From positions 4,278,001 through 4,342,000 of the forward strand of contig NZ_CP162006.1 in NCBI RefSeq assembly GCF_040822085.1: a stretch of DNA of 64,000 nt. The letters are read 5' to 3'. Both the position numbers and the translations under genes were made by a program. Positions 41,407-50,765 of the stretch are shown here, piece after piece (position 1 is the first letter of the stretch; each line of letters opens with the position of its first letter). The notes beneath the pieces were generated by a model. It was not told where the DNA came from and did no database searches. It was given only the letters and a program-made list of their open reading frames with translations. This stretch comes from Rhodoferax sp. WC2427 (lineage in GTDB: Bacteria; Pseudomonadota; Gammaproteobacteria; Burkholderiales; Burkholderiaceae_C).

Positions 41407-41836
41407 CTGCTTGCGCTGATGTACCCAGCGCTAGCAGCCTTTTTTTCATGGAAAGCACAGCTTTGTCCTTGCTCAGCAGCAGCGCCTGGTGGGCCACGGC
41501 CAGGTCGATAAAGCACTGGTCGTCGGGGTCTTTGCAGATGGCTGTAACGCGCGGGGCCACCTCCACCAGGGTGGCGTAGCGGTCGAACCGGGCCAGCACG
41601 TCGGCCTTGCTGAGTTGGTAGTAGGCCAGCTTGGGTACGATGTGTGCGTAGTCCAGCACCCGCTCCAGCTCGTTGCGCATGTGCTGTGTGGCCAGCCAGC
41701 GCAGTTGGCCACTGGCCAGGGCGGGCTGCAAGGGCTTGGAGGCCTTGTCGTCAAAGATGAACACGTCCAGCACGATGTTGGTGTCGATCACCACCGTGTG
41801 CGGGCCCGCGCCCAGCTCCAGCGGCTTATTTGGCAT
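41387..41836 (-). CDS. PIN-domain protein (putative endoribonuclease)
   Basis: This 149-residue protein has a PIN-like nuclease fold: VVIDTNIVLDVFIF with the first acidic residue (about residue 18), a central Glu in MRNELERVLDY, and the acidic C-terminal cluster CKDPDDQCFIDLAVA. Such proteins are often annotated as PIN-family toxins, but there is no antitoxin gene beside it, and its start overlaps the RNA methyltransferase stop by 11 bp, which suggests a housekeeping link. The C-terminal 17 residues or so are encoded by a dispersed repeat. A GTG start 12 nt upstream is possible. Confidence 0.78.
   Translation of the reverse strand: MPNKPLELGAGPHTVVIDTNIVLDVFIFDDKASKPLQPALASGQLRWLATQHMRNELERVLDYAHIVPKLAYYQLSKADVLARFDRYATLVEVAPRVTAICKDPDDQCFIDLAVAHQALLLSKDKAVLSMKKRLLALGTSAQAAIQFVA
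41391..41447 (+). repeat. Dispersed intergenic repeat, copy 5 (shared by two gene ends)
   Basis: GCTACAAATTGAATAGCTGC then CAGCGCTAGCAGCC and a T-run. It encodes the last codons and stop of the FMN protein on the plus strand and the C-terminus of the PIN protein on the minus strand. Confidence 0.85.
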
Positions 41837-43034
41837 CGGTGTCGGCACCGCGCCGCGCCGACCCGGCCACCATGTCGAAGCGGAACAAACGGCATTCGAT
41901 GGGGCCGTTCCACATCGGCACGCGGCGCGATTCCTTCAGGCGCATCTTGCTGGGCAGCTTCAGGTCGGGCGTGAGGATCCAGCCGGTCCAGCCCGCGTAG
42001 TTGCGCTTCCAGTGGGTGGCCAGTTGGGGAAAGAAGTCGCTGCCACCGTCGTCGGTCTGCGCGGCTTCGCGGCGACCGGCCACACCGGCCACCTCGATCC
42101 GTTCGCCGTAGGGCGGGTTCAGCAGCATCACGCCCGAGGGCGCGGGCGGCATGCGCTGCAAGGCATCGCCACCGCGGAACTCGACCACGCCCGTGACCCC
42201 GGCGCGCTCGGCATTGCGGGTGGCGAAATCGACCATCCGGAAAGCCACATCGCTGCCAAAAATGGGGGCCTGCGGCTCGTGCTCGGCCTCGGCGGCCTGG
42301 TCCTGGATGGCCGACCACACATGGGGCTGGAACGGCAGCAGCTTCTCGAAGCCAAAGCGGCGCAGGCTGCCCGGGGCGATGTTGCAGGCAATCTGCGCAG
42401 CCTCGATGGCGATGGTGCCGCTGCCGCAGCAGGGGTCGTAGAAGGGCGTGGTGCCGTCCCAGCCGCTGGCGGCAATCATGGCGGCGGCCAGGGTTTCCTT
42501 CAGCGGAGCATCGCCCTTGTCTTCACGCCAGCCGCGCTTGAACAGCGCGTCACCCGACGTGTCGATGTAGATGGTGGCGTGCTCGGTGGTCAGGTGCAGG
42601 TAGATGCGCGCGTCGGGCCACTGCACGTTCACATCGGGGCGCACGCCAGTCTTGAAGCGGAAACGGTCGGCCACCGCGTCTTTCACCTTCAGGGCGGCGA
42701 AGTTCAGCGAGGTCAGCGGGCTGTGTTGCGCGGTGACTTCGATCTTGAAGCTCTGCTTGGGCGTAAACCAGATCTCCCAGGCCACGTTGCTCGCGGCCTC
42801 GTACAGGTCTTGCTCGTTGCGGTAGGGCGTGCTGGACAGCTCGATCAGCACCCGCTGCGCCAGGCGGCTGTGCAAATTGAGCCGCATCGCATCGCGCCAC
42901 GACGAGCGCACCAGCACCCCGCCCCGGTGCGAGCGCAAATCCTCGCCCTGCAGCCCGGTAATCGCGTGCACCTCTTCGGCCAGCAGCTCTTCCACGCCAG
43001 CGGCGCAGGGTAAAAATAATTGGAGTTGGTTCAT
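41826..43034 (-). CDS. THUMP-domain 23S rRNA methyltransferase (RlmL N-terminal type)
   Basis: This 402-residue RNA methyltransferase has an N-terminal ferredoxin-like/THUMP region (residues about 5-155) and a C-terminal Rossmann domain with YDPCCGSGTIAIEAA (motif I) and the catalytic LNPPYGERI (NPPY) motif. It corresponds to the guanine-N2 methyltransferase half of E. coli RlmL, which modifies G2445 of 23S rRNA, without the fused RlmK part. The exact target is inferred from family similarity. Confidence 0.88.
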   Translation of the reverse strand: MNQLQLFLPCAAGVEELLAEEVHAITGLQGEDLRSHRGGVLVRSSWRDAMRLNLHSRLAQRVLIELSSTPYRNEQDLYEAASNVAWEIWFTPKQSFKIEVTAQHSPLTSLNFAALKVKDAVADRFRFKTGVRPDVNVQWPDARIYLHLTTEHATIYIDTSGDALFKRGWREDKGDAPLKETLAAAMIAASGWDGTTPFYDPCCGSGTIAIEAAQIACNIAPGSLRRFGFEKLLPFQPHVWSAIQDQAAEAEHEPQAPIFGSDVAFRMVDFATRNAERAGVTGVVEFRGGDALQRMPPAPSGVMLLNPPYGERIEVAGVAGRREAAQTDDGGSDFFPQLATHWKRNYAGWTGWILTPDLKLPSKMRLKESRRVPMWNGPIECRLFRFDMVAGSARRGADTDAK

Positions 43035-43159
43035 GGAGTCGGTGCCAAAGTGGGGCGCGGAGCGGGTCCGCTGGGAGGCGTGGAGTATCCCATAGGGGCA
43101 TCTTGGCCTGCCAGTCCCCCGGGCAGGACCCGCACACGCAGGGACTGGTCAGGAGTCCG

Positions 43160-44737
43160 CTACAGCGCCTTGCGCAGATTCGTCGGCGCGATCCGCAAGG
43201 CTTCGCGGTACTTGGCTACCGTGCGGCGGGCGCATTCGATGCCCTGCTCTTTCAGCATATCCGACAGTTGGCTGTCGCTGAGCGGCTTTTTCAGGTCTTC
43301 GGAGGCAACGAACTGCTTGATGAGCGCGCGCACCGCCGTGCTGGAGGCATTGCCGCCCGTCTCGGTGCCCAGGGATGAGCCGAAGAAGTATTTCAGCTCG
43401 AAGGTGCCGTAGGGCGTAGCCATGTACTTGGCCGTGGTGACGCGGCTGATGGTGGACTCGTGCAGGCCCAGTTCGTCGGCAATCTCGCGCAGCACCAAGG
43501 GGCGCATGGCCAGCGCGCCGTGGCTGAAGAAGCTTTTTTGCCGCTCCACGATGGCGTTACTGACCCGCAAGATGGTGTCGAAGCGCTGCTGGATGTTCTT
43601 GATGAACCAACGGGCTTCCTGCAAGCGCTGCTGCAGGGCGGCGTTGTTCGAAGAGTCCTTGCCGCCACCCTTGTGCTGGCGCAGGGCGTTGGCGTAGATG
43701 TCGTGCACGCGCAGGCGCGGCATGACCTCGGGGTTCAGCACCACCCGGAACTTGGCGTTGGCACCCCGCCCCACTTTGGCCACGATCACGTCGGGCACCA
43801 CGATGTTGCGCTCCACATCCACAAAGCGGCGGCCAGGCTTGGGCTCCAGCCGGGCGATCAGCGCAATGGCCAGTTTGATGTCGGCATCGGTGGCGTGGCA
43901 GAGCTGGGCCAGGCGCTTCACGTCGCGCCGGGCCAGCAGGTCCATGGGCTGGCGGCAGATGCGCAGTGCGATCTTGCGCACCGGGTCGTTGCCCATGGTG
44001 GATTGCAACGCCTTGAGCTGCAACACCAGGCATTCGCCCAGATGGGTCGCACCCACGCCAGCGGGCTCCAGGCTTTGCAGCAGGCCCAAGGCGACGGTGA
44101 AGCGGTGCACCAGCTCTTCCTGGGCCTCCAGGTCGTCGCCCGCCAGGCCCTGGGCCAGGCTGGCCAGGTCGTCTTCGAGGTAGCCGTCGTCGTTCAGGGA
44201 CTCGATCAGGAAGCGCAGCGCCGCCTGGTCTACCTCACCCAGGCGCAGCGCCAGTGCCTGGCGGTGCAAAAAGCTGGTCAGCGATTCCTGGTTGCGGGCC
44301 AGCTCGGTGGCATCGGCCTCGCCGTCTTCGCCCAGGTTGTTCTGGCGGGCGGGTGCGTCGCCGCCCCACTCGCTGTCGTCGGGCTTCATCTCGGAGGTGC
44401 CGTCGCCATCCCAGCTGGTGTCGTCCCCACCGGTCAGCGGCGACTCTGAGTCATTTGAGCCCTCGGTGCTGGTCTCGCTTGTGTATTCAGCTACAGAAGT
44501 AGGAGCAGATTCGGTTTCGCGGTCGCCTGCGCTCACGGGCGTGTCGGCCTGGGCCAGGCCAAACTCTTCGCGGGGTGCGTCGTCCAGGTTGCGTTCCAGA
44601 AACGGGTTGTCGTCCAGCATCTGGTCCACTTCCTGGCTCAGCTCCAGGGTGGAGAGCTGCAACAGGCGGATGGACTGCTGCAACTGGGGCGTGAGCGCCA
44701 GGTGCTGGGAAACGCGTAGGGAAAGGCCTTGCTTCAT
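43160..44737 (-). CDS. rpoN: RNA polymerase sigma-54 factor
   Basis: Sigma-54 directs transcription from -24/-12 promoters and needs AAA+ activators. The 525-residue protein has region I (SQHLALTPQLQQSIRLLQLS), an acidic region II (residues about 55-125), the core-binding region, and the C-terminal RpoN box ARRTVAKYRE. The start MKQGLSLRV is the family N-terminus, though the frame is open further upstream. It lies 7 nt after lptB, in the conserved lptA-lptB-rpoN order. Confidence 0.97.
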   Translation of the reverse strand: MKQGLSLRVSQHLALTPQLQQSIRLLQLSTLELSQEVDQMLDDNPFLERNLDDAPREEFGLAQADTPVSAGDRETESAPTSVAEYTSETSTEGSNDSESPLTGGDDTSWDGDGTSEMKPDDSEWGGDAPARQNNLGEDGEADATELARNQESLTSFLHRQALALRLGEVDQAALRFLIESLNDDGYLEDDLASLAQGLAGDDLEAQEELVHRFTVALGLLQSLEPAGVGATHLGECLVLQLKALQSTMGNDPVRKIALRICRQPMDLLARRDVKRLAQLCHATDADIKLAIALIARLEPKPGRRFVDVERNIVVPDVIVAKVGRGANAKFRVVLNPEVMPRLRVHDIYANALRQHKGGGKDSSNNAALQQRLQEARWFIKNIQQRFDTILRVSNAIVERQKSFFSHGALAMRPLVLREIADELGLHESTISRVTTAKYMATPYGTFELKYFFGSSLGTETGGNASSTAVRALIKQFVASEDLKKPLSDSQLSDMLKEQGIECARRTVAKYREALRIAPTNLRKAL

Positions 44738-44744
44738 CGTGCAA

Positions 44745-45509
44745 TCACATGCGGAAGTGCTCGCCGAGGTAGACCCGACGCACATCGGCGTTGTCCACGA
44801 TCTCGGACGGCGTACCTTCGGCCAGCACATGGCCGTCGCTGATGATGTAGGCGTGGTCGCAAATACCCAGGGTCTCGCGCACGTTGTGGTCGGTGATCAG
44901 CACGCCGATGCCGCGCGACTTCAAGAAGCCGATGATGCGCTGGATCTCGATCACCGCAATCGGGTCGATACCGGCAAACGGCTCGTCGAGCAGGATGAAA
45001 CGCGGCTGGGTGGCCAAGGCGCGGGCGATCTCCACCCGGCGGCGCTCGCCACCCGACAGGGCCAGGGCGCTGGACTGGCGCAGGTGTTCCACCCGCAGGT
45101 CTTCGAGCAAGGCGGTCAGGCGCTGTTCGATCGCCTCCTTGGTCAGCGATTTACCGTCCTCGCCATGCTGCAACTCCAGCACGGCACGCACGTTTTCTTC
45201 CACCGTGAGCTTGCGAAAAATCGAGGCCTCTTGCGGCAAATAGCTCAGGCCGAGGCGCGACCGACGGTGGATTGGCATGTGCTCGACCGGCTGGCCGTCG
45301 ATGGAGATACTGCCGCCATCGGCCCGTACCAGGCCCACGATCATGTAGAACGAGGTGGTCTTGCCCGCGCCATTGGGGCCGAGCAGGCCCACCACTTCGC
45401 CTTTTTTGACCGCCAGGGTCACGTCCTTCACGACCTTGCGGCTGCCATAGGCCTTTTGCAAATGGCGGGCCTCCAGGCGACTGTCTACAACCTCTGCCAC
45501 GGCCTTCAC
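44745..45509 (-). CDS. lptB: LPS export ABC transporter ATPase LptB
   Basis: LptB powers the LptB2FGC complex that extracts lipopolysaccharide from the inner membrane. The 254-residue ATPase has Walker A GPNGAGKTT, signature ALSGGERRR, Walker B FILLDEPFAGID, and the H-loop LITDHNVRE. An N-terminal extension of about 12 residues precedes the ABC domain. The start overlaps the lptA stop (ATGA). Confidence 0.97.
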   Translation of the reverse strand: MKAVAEVVDSRLEARHLQKAYGSRKVVKDVTLAVKKGEVVGLLGPNGAGKTTSFYMIVGLVRADGGSISIDGQPVEHMPIHRRSRLGLSYLPQEASIFRKLTVEENVRAVLELQHGEDGKSLTKEAIEQRLTALLEDLRVEHLRQSSALALSGGERRRVEIARALATQPRFILLDEPFAGIDPIAVIEIQRIIGFLKSRGIGVLITDHNVRETLGICDHAYIISDGHVLAEGTPSEIVDNADVRRVYLGEHFRM

Positions 45510-46126
45510 TTTTGCGCGCCCTCCAACGTGGTGCTGGGTCGCAGCGCGGGGCTGGCGGAGCCCGCTGGCGCAGAGGCCACCGGGGCCACCACCTTGGGAG
45601 TCAACATGGCGCGGACCCGACCGTTCTGGCCACCGGGGTTGTTCGCGGGCGTGCCGTTGTCCACCGTGAAGACATCGGTGGTGTTGTCGTAGACGATGAC
45701 ACCACCGGTCACTTCGTCATTGACCTTGCTGCCCAGCAGGCGGCGCATCACGGCGCGCTTGATGAAACGCACGTTGTCGAGCTTGCTGCTGTATTCGATG
45801 GTTTCGCCTTCGCCCTCGATGTATTCGTCGACGCCGTCGCGCTTTTGCTTGAAGTAGGCCAGCTTGCCGGGCTCGGCGGTGACCACGCCAAACTGGTTGC
45901 CCTCGGCGTCCTGGCGCACATCTACACGGGCTCCACGGATGACGATAGTCCCCTTGGTCATGACCACGCGCCCCGTAAACACGTTGGTTTGCTTCAGGTC
46001 GTCGTAGCGCATGGCATCGGACTCGACGTTCATGGGCTTGAGGCGGTCGGCTTTTTCAGCCCAGGCAGCGCTGCCCGCACAAGTGCACAGCAACAAGAGT
46101 AGGAAGGTGTGGTAGGCGTTTTTCAT
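45506..46126 (-). CDS. lptA: LPS transport periplasmic protein LptA
   Basis: LptA polymerises into the periplasmic bridge that carries LPS to the outer membrane. The 206-residue precursor has a signal peptide (residues 1-23, ending AAWA), the OstA-like beta-jellyroll with NVFTGRVVMTKGTIVIRG, and a Pro/Ala/Ser-rich C-terminal tail of about 40 residues beyond the usual end. lptC, which normally precedes lptA, is not here. Confidence 0.93.
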   Translation of the reverse strand: MKNAYHTFLLLLLCTCAGSAAWAEKADRLKPMNVESDAMRYDDLKQTNVFTGRVVMTKGTIVIRGARVDVRQDAEGNQFGVVTAEPGKLAYFKQKRDGVDEYIEGEGETIEYSSKLDNVRFIKRAVMRRLLGSKVNDEVTGGVIVYDNTTDVFTVDNGTPANNPGGQNGRVRAMLTPKVVAPVASAPAGSASPALRPSTTLEGAQK

Positions 46127-46176
46127 AGAGGCACGAATCTTGCAGATGATTGTACCGGTCGATTCGGGTAGCCCAG

Positions 46177-46199
46177 AAAAAAGCCCGCAAAAGCGGGCT
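46177..46199 (-). terminator. Terminator of dsbA
   Basis: On the minus strand AGCCCGC and GCGGGCT pair around a 4-nt loop and run into six T. It lies 27 nt after the dsbA stop and before lptA, so lptA needs its own promoter or read-through. Confidence 0.9.
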
Positions 46200-46225
46200 C
46201 ATAGGTGCGGTACGCGGGCGACCGG

Positions 46226-46879
46226 TCAGGTTTTTTGCTGCGACACCAGGTAATCCACCACCGTCAGGCCACGCTCCATCGACTGGGCTTGCGTGCCGTC
46301 GGTGTAGAAGCGTCCGGCCACACCCATGGCGGGCACACCGGCGACTTTGTAGGCCTCTTGCAGTTGCGCGGCCTTGCGCACCTTGGTGGCCACCGAGAAC
46401 GAGTTGTAGGTTTCCACAAACTTGGCTTTGTCCAGGCCCTGCTTGGCGGCCCATTCGATCACCAGGTTGTCCTTGTCCAGCTTTTGGCGCTCGACATGGA
46501 TGGCGTTGAACACCTTTTCGTGCACCGCCTCCAACTGGCCCATGGCCTCCAGCGTGTAGTACAGCTTCTGCGGCGGCACGAAACTGTCCTGGAACACCAC
46601 CGGCACGCGGCGGAAAGCCACATTCTTGGGCAGCTTCTTGAGCCAGGCGGTCAGCGCGGGCTCAAAGGCAAAGCAATGCGGGCAGGCGTACCAGAAGAAC
46701 TCGATCACCTCGACCTTGCCCGCCGGGGCTTCGGTGGGCACGGGTTTGTCCAGCACCAGGTAATCGGTGCCAGCCACAGGCGGCTTGCCCTGCGCGTGGG
46801 CGCTACCGACAGGGGACAGAACCAGGGCCGAGCCCGCCAGAACGCTGGCAGAGGTCAGGGAAAACTCACGACGTTTCAT
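46226..46879 (-). CDS. dsbA: Thiol:disulfide interchange protein DsbA
   Basis: DsbA introduces disulfide bonds into periplasmic proteins. The 217-residue precursor has a signal peptide with RR near the N-terminus (MKRREFSLTSASVLAGSAL, cleavage after SAHA). Its thioredoxin-fold active site is FFWYACPHCFAFEP (CPHC), and the cis-Pro region is VAGVPAMGV. It follows the SPOR-domain gene with an 82-nt gap and ends at a strong terminator. Confidence 0.96.
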   Translation of the reverse strand: MKRREFSLTSASVLAGSALVLSPVGSAHAQGKPPVAGTDYLVLDKPVPTEAPAGKVEVIEFFWYACPHCFAFEPALTAWLKKLPKNVAFRRVPVVFQDSFVPPQKLYYTLEAMGQLEAVHEKVFNAIHVERQKLDKDNLVIEWAAKQGLDKAKFVETYNSFSVATKVRKAAQLQEAYKVAGVPAMGVAGRFYTDGTQAQSMERGLTVVDYLVSQQKT

Positions 46880-46961
46880 TGCTAATCACTCCTTGTGGGG
46901 GTCAGACGGGGCTGGGTTGAAAAAGTTCAGCCCGGATGCCCACGGTAAATACAACGCCGGA

Positions 46962-47675
46962 CTACCGCTGTACGCGGACCAGGGTGGTGTCGCCACCGGC
47001 ACTTTCCAGCTTGTCTTTGGCGCGCTCGGCATCTTCGCGCTTGGCAAAGGGGCCCATGCGCACGCGGTAGACGGTGCGGCCTGACTGCTCGCGCTCGGTA
47101 ACCTTGGCTTCCATGCCCATCATGGCCAGCTTGGCGCGCTGGGCTTCGGCGTCTTCGGTGGTGCGGAAAGCCCCAGCCTGCACGAAATACTCGAACGGCT
47201 CGGCGGTCGGGGCCAGGGCGGGTGCGGCGGTGCTCGGTGCCGCCTTGGCTTTGGCCTTGGCCAGATCGCCCAGCGGGTCGGCGCTGGTGGCCGGCGCACT
47301 GGTGGCGGGTTTGGGCTCGGGCTTGGCCACCGGCTTGGCCGCCACCGACGCCGCCGGGGCCGCTGGCACCACGGCGGGCGGCGGCACGGCCACGGTAGGC
47401 TCGGGAGCCGGTTCAGGCGACGCCGCCGGCGCCACCGGACGCACCGGGTTTTTGCCGTGCAGCGGGGTGTTGGGGTCCCAGTCCTTGTTCTTCTGGGTTT
47501 CGGCGGCGTCGTGGTCGGCACCGCTGATCTGGGTCTTGCCGCTCATGAACGGAATCGGCACCTTGGTGACGTACACCGCCACCGCCAGCGCCGATCCCAA
47601 GCCCACCACCACCCCGACGATGAAGCCGATGATGGTGCCGCCGCTTTGCTTTTGCTTTTTCATACGTGCTGTCAC
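46962..47675 (-). CDS. SPOR-domain membrane protein (FtsN-like)
   Basis: This 237-residue bitopic protein has a short cytoplasmic N-terminus, a membrane segment at about residues 15-37 (GFIVGVVVGLGSALAVAVYV), a long Pro/Ala/Val-rich periplasmic linker and a C-terminal SPOR domain (about 160-237, EYFVQAGAFRTTEDAEAQRAKL). SPOR domains bind denuded septal peptidoglycan. Position directly after argS is common for FtsN-like proteins in betaproteobacteria. The GTG at 47675 has GGAG at good spacing; an ATG at 47663 is possible. Confidence 0.9.
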   Translation of the reverse strand: MTARMKKQKQSGGTIIGFIVGVVVGLGSALAVAVYVTKVPIPFMSGKTQISGADHDAAETQKNKDWDPNTPLHGKNPVRPVAPAASPEPAPEPTVAVPPPAVVPAAPAASVAAKPVAKPEPKPATSAPATSADPLGDLAKAKAKAAPSTAAPALAPTAEPFEYFVQAGAFRTTEDAEAQRAKLAMMGMEAKVTEREQSGRTVYRVRMGPFAKREDAERAKDKLESAGGDTTLVRVQR

Positions 47676-49349
47676 TTACATTTTCTCCGGGGCACTCACA
47701 CCGAGTACCGCCAAACCATTGTGCAGTACCTGGGCGCAGGCAGCGACCAGGGCCAGACGGGCCAATTTGAGCGGCTCGTCGTCCACCAGCACGCGCTCTG
47801 CGTCGTAGTAGCTGTGCAGATTGGCGGCCAGTTCGCGCAGGTAGAAGGTCACGTCGTGCGGGGCAAAGCCCTCGGTGGCGTTGGTCAGCATCTCGGGATA
47901 CTTGGCCAGTTGCAGCATCAGGGTCTGGGCCTGGGGCACCAGCAGGCTGGACAGGTCCACGCCCTGCAAGCTGGCCACATCGCCCGCCCAGTCGCGCAGC
48001 ATCTTGCAGATGCGGGCATGGGCGTACTGCACGTAGTAGACCGGGTTGTCGTTGTTTTGCGAGCGGGCCAGGTCGATGTCGAAGGTGTATTCGGTATCGG
48101 GCTTGCGGCTGAGCAGGAAGAAACGCACCGCGTCCTTGCTGGTCCAGTCGATCACGTCGCGCAAGGTGACGTAGCTGCCGGCGCGCTTGGAGATCTTGAC
48201 CTCTTCGCCGCCGCGCACCACCCGCACCATGGTGTGCAGCACGTAGTCGGGATAGCCCAGCGGGATGCCCACGTTGGCCGCCTGCAACCCGGCGCGCACC
48301 CGGGCGATGGTGCCGTGGTGGTCGGTGCCCTGGATGTTGACCACCTTGGTGAAGCCGCGCTGCCATTTGGCGATGTGGTAGGCCACATCGGGCACAAAAT
48401 AGGTGTAGCTGCCGTCGGTCTTGCGCATGACGCGGTTCTTGTCGTCGCCGTAGTCGGTGGACTGCAGCCACAGCGCGCCGTCTTGCTCGTAGGTCTTGCC
48501 TGCGTCTTGCAGCAGCTGCACCGTGGCATCCACCTTGCCGCTGGTGTACAGGCTGGATTCGAGGTAGAAGTTATCGAACTTCACCTGGAAGGCCTGCAAA
48601 TCCAGGTCCTGCTCGCGGCGCAGATAGGCCACGGCAAAGGCGCGGATCGAGTCCAGGTCGTCGATATTGCCGGAGGCGGTGACTTCGCGGTCGTCGGCCT
48701 TGACGGTCTTGCCCGCCAGAAAGTCGGTGGCAATGTCGCCGATGTAGTCGCCGTTGTAAGCGGCTTCGGGCCATTCGGCATCGCCGGGTTTGAAGCCCTT
48801 GGCGCGCATCTGCGTGCTGGTGGCCAGGGTGCCGATCTGCACGCCCGCATCGTTGTAATAGAACTCGCGGTACACGTCCCAGCCCTGGGTGGCGTAGAGG
48901 TTGCAGATCGCGTCGCCTAAAGCGGCCTGGCGGCCATGGCCTACGTGCAGCGGGCCGGTGGGGTTGGCCGAGACAAATTCCACCAGGATGTGCTGGCCGT
49001 TGGCGGGCTGCACGCCAAAGCGGGCCCCGGCGGCCAGTACCTCGCGCACGATTTCCTGCTTGGCGGCGGGTTTCAGTTTGATGTTGATGAAGCCCGGCCC
49101 GGCGATGTCGATGGCCTCGACCCACTTGGCGAACGCAGGCTGCTCCAGCAGGGCCGCGCGCAGGTTTTCACCCAGTTGGCGCGGATTCAGCTTGAGCGGC
49201 TTGGCCAGTTGCATGGCGGCGGTGCAGGCGAAATCGCCGTGGGCCGCGACCTTGGGGGACTCGAACGCGGCTTTGGCACCGGCGCCGGGGGCAATTTTTT
49301 CCAGCCCGACGGCCAGCGCCGCGAGCAATTCATGTTTGACTGAGAGCAT
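47676..49349 (-). CDS. argS: Arginyl-tRNA synthetase
   Basis: ArgRS charges tRNA-Arg. The 557-residue class I enzyme has the N-terminal Add-1 domain, the HIGH motif as [11 protein letters not shown] (about residues 130-140), a KMSK-like site in [15 protein letters not shown], and the C-terminal anticodon-binding helical domain. The gene before the SPOR protein lies only 0-3 nt away, so the two are coupled. Confidence 0.97.
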   Translation of the reverse strand: MLSVKHELLAALAVGLEKIAPGAGAKAAFESPKVAAHGDFACTAAMQLAKPLKLNPRQLGENLRAALLEQPAFAKWVEAIDIAGPGFINIKLKPAAKQEIVREVLAAGARFGVQPANGQHILVEFVSANPTGPLHVGHGRQAALGDAICNLYATQGWDVYREFYYNDAGVQIGTLATSTQMRAKGFKPGDAEWPEAAYNGDYIGDIATDFLAGKTVKADDREVTASGNIDDLDSIRAFAVAYLRREQDLDLQAFQVKFDNFYLESSLYTSGKVDATVQLLQDAGKTYEQDGALWLQSTDYGDDKNRVMRKTDGSYTYFVPDVAYHIAKWQRGFTKVVNIQGTDHHGTIARVRAGLQAANVGIPLGYPDYVLHTMVRVVRGGEEVKISKRAGSYVTLRDVIDWTSKDAVRFFLLSRKPDTEYTFDIDLARSQNNDNPVYYVQYAHARICKMLRDWAGDVASLQGVDLSSLLVPQAQTLMLQLAKYPEMLTNATEGFAPHDVTFYLRELAANLHSYYDAERVLVDDEPLKLARLALVAACAQVLHNGLAVLGVSAPEKM

Positions 49350-49471
49350 GCGGCGATTTTACGGGGGCCGTCATCCGACTTGCAGGATGCGCCGTTATAG
49401 GGTGCAATCGTCTGGTGCAGCATGGCGTTGTACACAGGATTACTTCCATTTCCCCCACTTTTGGAGCTTGC

Positions 49472-49786
49472 ATGAAACAACTCTTCCCCCTGATCGCCGC
49501 CCTGGGCATGGCCTTTTCGCTGGGCGTGGCCCACGCCGAAGACAAGCCCAAAACCGCCCAGCAGACCAAAATGACCACCTGCAATGCCGATGCCAAGACC
49601 AAGGCGCTCAAGGGCGATGAGCGCAAAGCTTTCATGAAAACCTGCCTGAGCGCCAAGGCCGAAGCCCCCGCCGCCGATGACGGCAAAACGGCCCAGCAAA
49701 GCAAGATGGTGACCTGCAACAAGGACGCGACCGGCAAAAAGGGCGACGAGCGCAAGAAGTTCATGAGCGAGTGCTTAAAGGGCTAA
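49472..49786 (+). CDS. PsiF-repeat periplasmic protein
   Basis: This 104-residue precursor has a signal peptide (residues 1-22, ending AHA) and two PsiF repeats, each with a K(M)xxCNxDAK start and a GDERKxFMxxCL end (about 32-60 and 75-103). The four Cys may form two disulfides. In E. coli the family member is phosphate-starvation inducible; the function is unknown. GGAG precedes the start, and a terminator follows within 25 nt. Confidence 0.88.
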   Translation: MKQLFPLIAALGMAFSLGVAHAEDKPKTAQQTKMTTCNADAKTKALKGDERKAFMKTCLSAKAEAPAADDGKTAQQSKMVTCNKDATGKKGDERKKFMSECLKG

Positions 49787-49807
49787 CCCCCTCCCCGCTT
49801 CTAGAAG

Positions 49808-49830
49808 AACCCGGTCAGCCGGGTTTTTTT
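49808..49830 (+). terminator. Terminator of the PsiF-repeat gene
   Basis: AACCCGG and CCGGGTT form a stem around TCAG and are followed by seven T. The right arm overlaps the last codons of the convergent LysR gene, whose stop is at 49815-49817. Confidence 0.9.
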
Positions 49831-50753
49831 ACGTCCGCCCCGGTCCAGAACCCCGGCTGCCCGTAGTGCAGCTTCAAAAAATCAATCCACAGCCGCACCC
49901 GCAGCGGCAGGTGCTTGCGCTGGGCAAACACCGCGTAGATGCCGTTGGGCGGCGCGGCGAAAGCGTCCAGCACCGACACCAGCTGGCCGCTGGCGATCTC
50001 GGACTCCACCTCCCAGGTGCTGCGCCAGGCAATGCCGTAGCCCGCCAGGCACCAGTCGTGCAGTACCTGGCCGTCCGAGCAGTTCAGCGGACCGCTGGGC
50101 TTGGCGTAGAACACCTCGGCACGGTCGGTGCCCGGCACGGTAAACGCCCAGCCCCGGGTTTGCGAAGCCTCGCTGGACAAAGCCAGGCAGTCGAACTTGG
50201 CCAAATCAGCGGGCTGCTGCGGTGTGCCATGGCGCTTCAAAAACGCCGGGGTGGCCACGCACAGTCGGCGATTGTCGGCCAGGCGCACGCTGACCAGGCT
50301 GGAGTCGGGCAAATCCCCCACGCGCACCGCGCAGTCAAAGCCCTCGCCGCCCAGGTCCACCACCCGGTCGCTCAGGTTCAGGGTCACGCTGACGTCCGGG
50401 TGCTGCTCGCGGAACCAGGGCACCAGCGGGGCCACGTGGCGGCGGCCAAAGCCGGCGGGCGCAGTGACGCGCAGGTGGCCGCTGGCCTGCATGCCACCCG
50501 CCGACACGCTGGCCTCGGCATTCGCCAGGTCGGCCAGCACGCGCTGGCAGTCTTCCAGGAACGCGCTGCCCTCGTGGGTGAGGCTGATGCGCCGGGTGGT
50601 GCGCAGCAGCAGTTTCACGCCCAGGCGCTCCTCCAGCGCGTCCAGCCGCCGCCCGATGATGGCCGGGGCCACGCCCTCGGCCTGGGCTGCAGCGGTCAGG
50701 CTGCCGCGCGCCACCACGGCGACGAACGATTCCAGGGTTTTCAGGCGGTCCAT
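49815..50753 (-). CDS. LysR-family transcriptional regulator
   Basis: This 312-residue regulator has an N-terminal winged helix (residues 1-60, with ARGSLTAAAQAEGVAPAIIGRRL) and a substrate-binding co-inducer domain from about residue 90. It resembles the CrgA/DsdC-type group by its LERFV-like start and LLLRTTRRISLTHEG. It follows the CoA-transferase gene on the same strand, across a dispersed repeat, so control of that operon is possible but unproven. Confidence 0.9.
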   Translation of the reverse strand: MDRLKTLESFVAVVARGSLTAAAQAEGVAPAIIGRRLDALEERLGVKLLLRTTRRISLTHEGSAFLEDCQRVLADLANAEASVSAGGMQASGHLRVTAPAGFGRRHVAPLVPWFREQHPDVSVTLNLSDRVVDLGGEGFDCAVRVGDLPDSSLVSVRLADNRRLCVATPAFLKRHGTPQQPADLAKFDCLALSSEASQTRGWAFTVPGTDRAEVFYAKPSGPLNCSDGQVLHDWCLAGYGIAWRSTWEVESEIASGQLVSVLDAFAAPPNGIYAVFAQRKHLPLRVRLWIDFLKLHYGQPGFWTGADVKKPG

Positions 50754-50765
50754 GGCGATTTATAA

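Noticed and set aside
41387..41836. PIN protein as half of a toxin-antitoxin module
   Set aside because: There is no small antitoxin gene on either side; it is fused by overlap to an rRNA methyltransferase gene.
49815..50753. LysR regulator as a possible PhcA, the output of the phc-like operon
   Set aside because: It lies 12 kb away, groups by sequence with the common CrgA-like LysR proteins, and has no sign of PhcA character. A genome-wide search is needed to find phcA.
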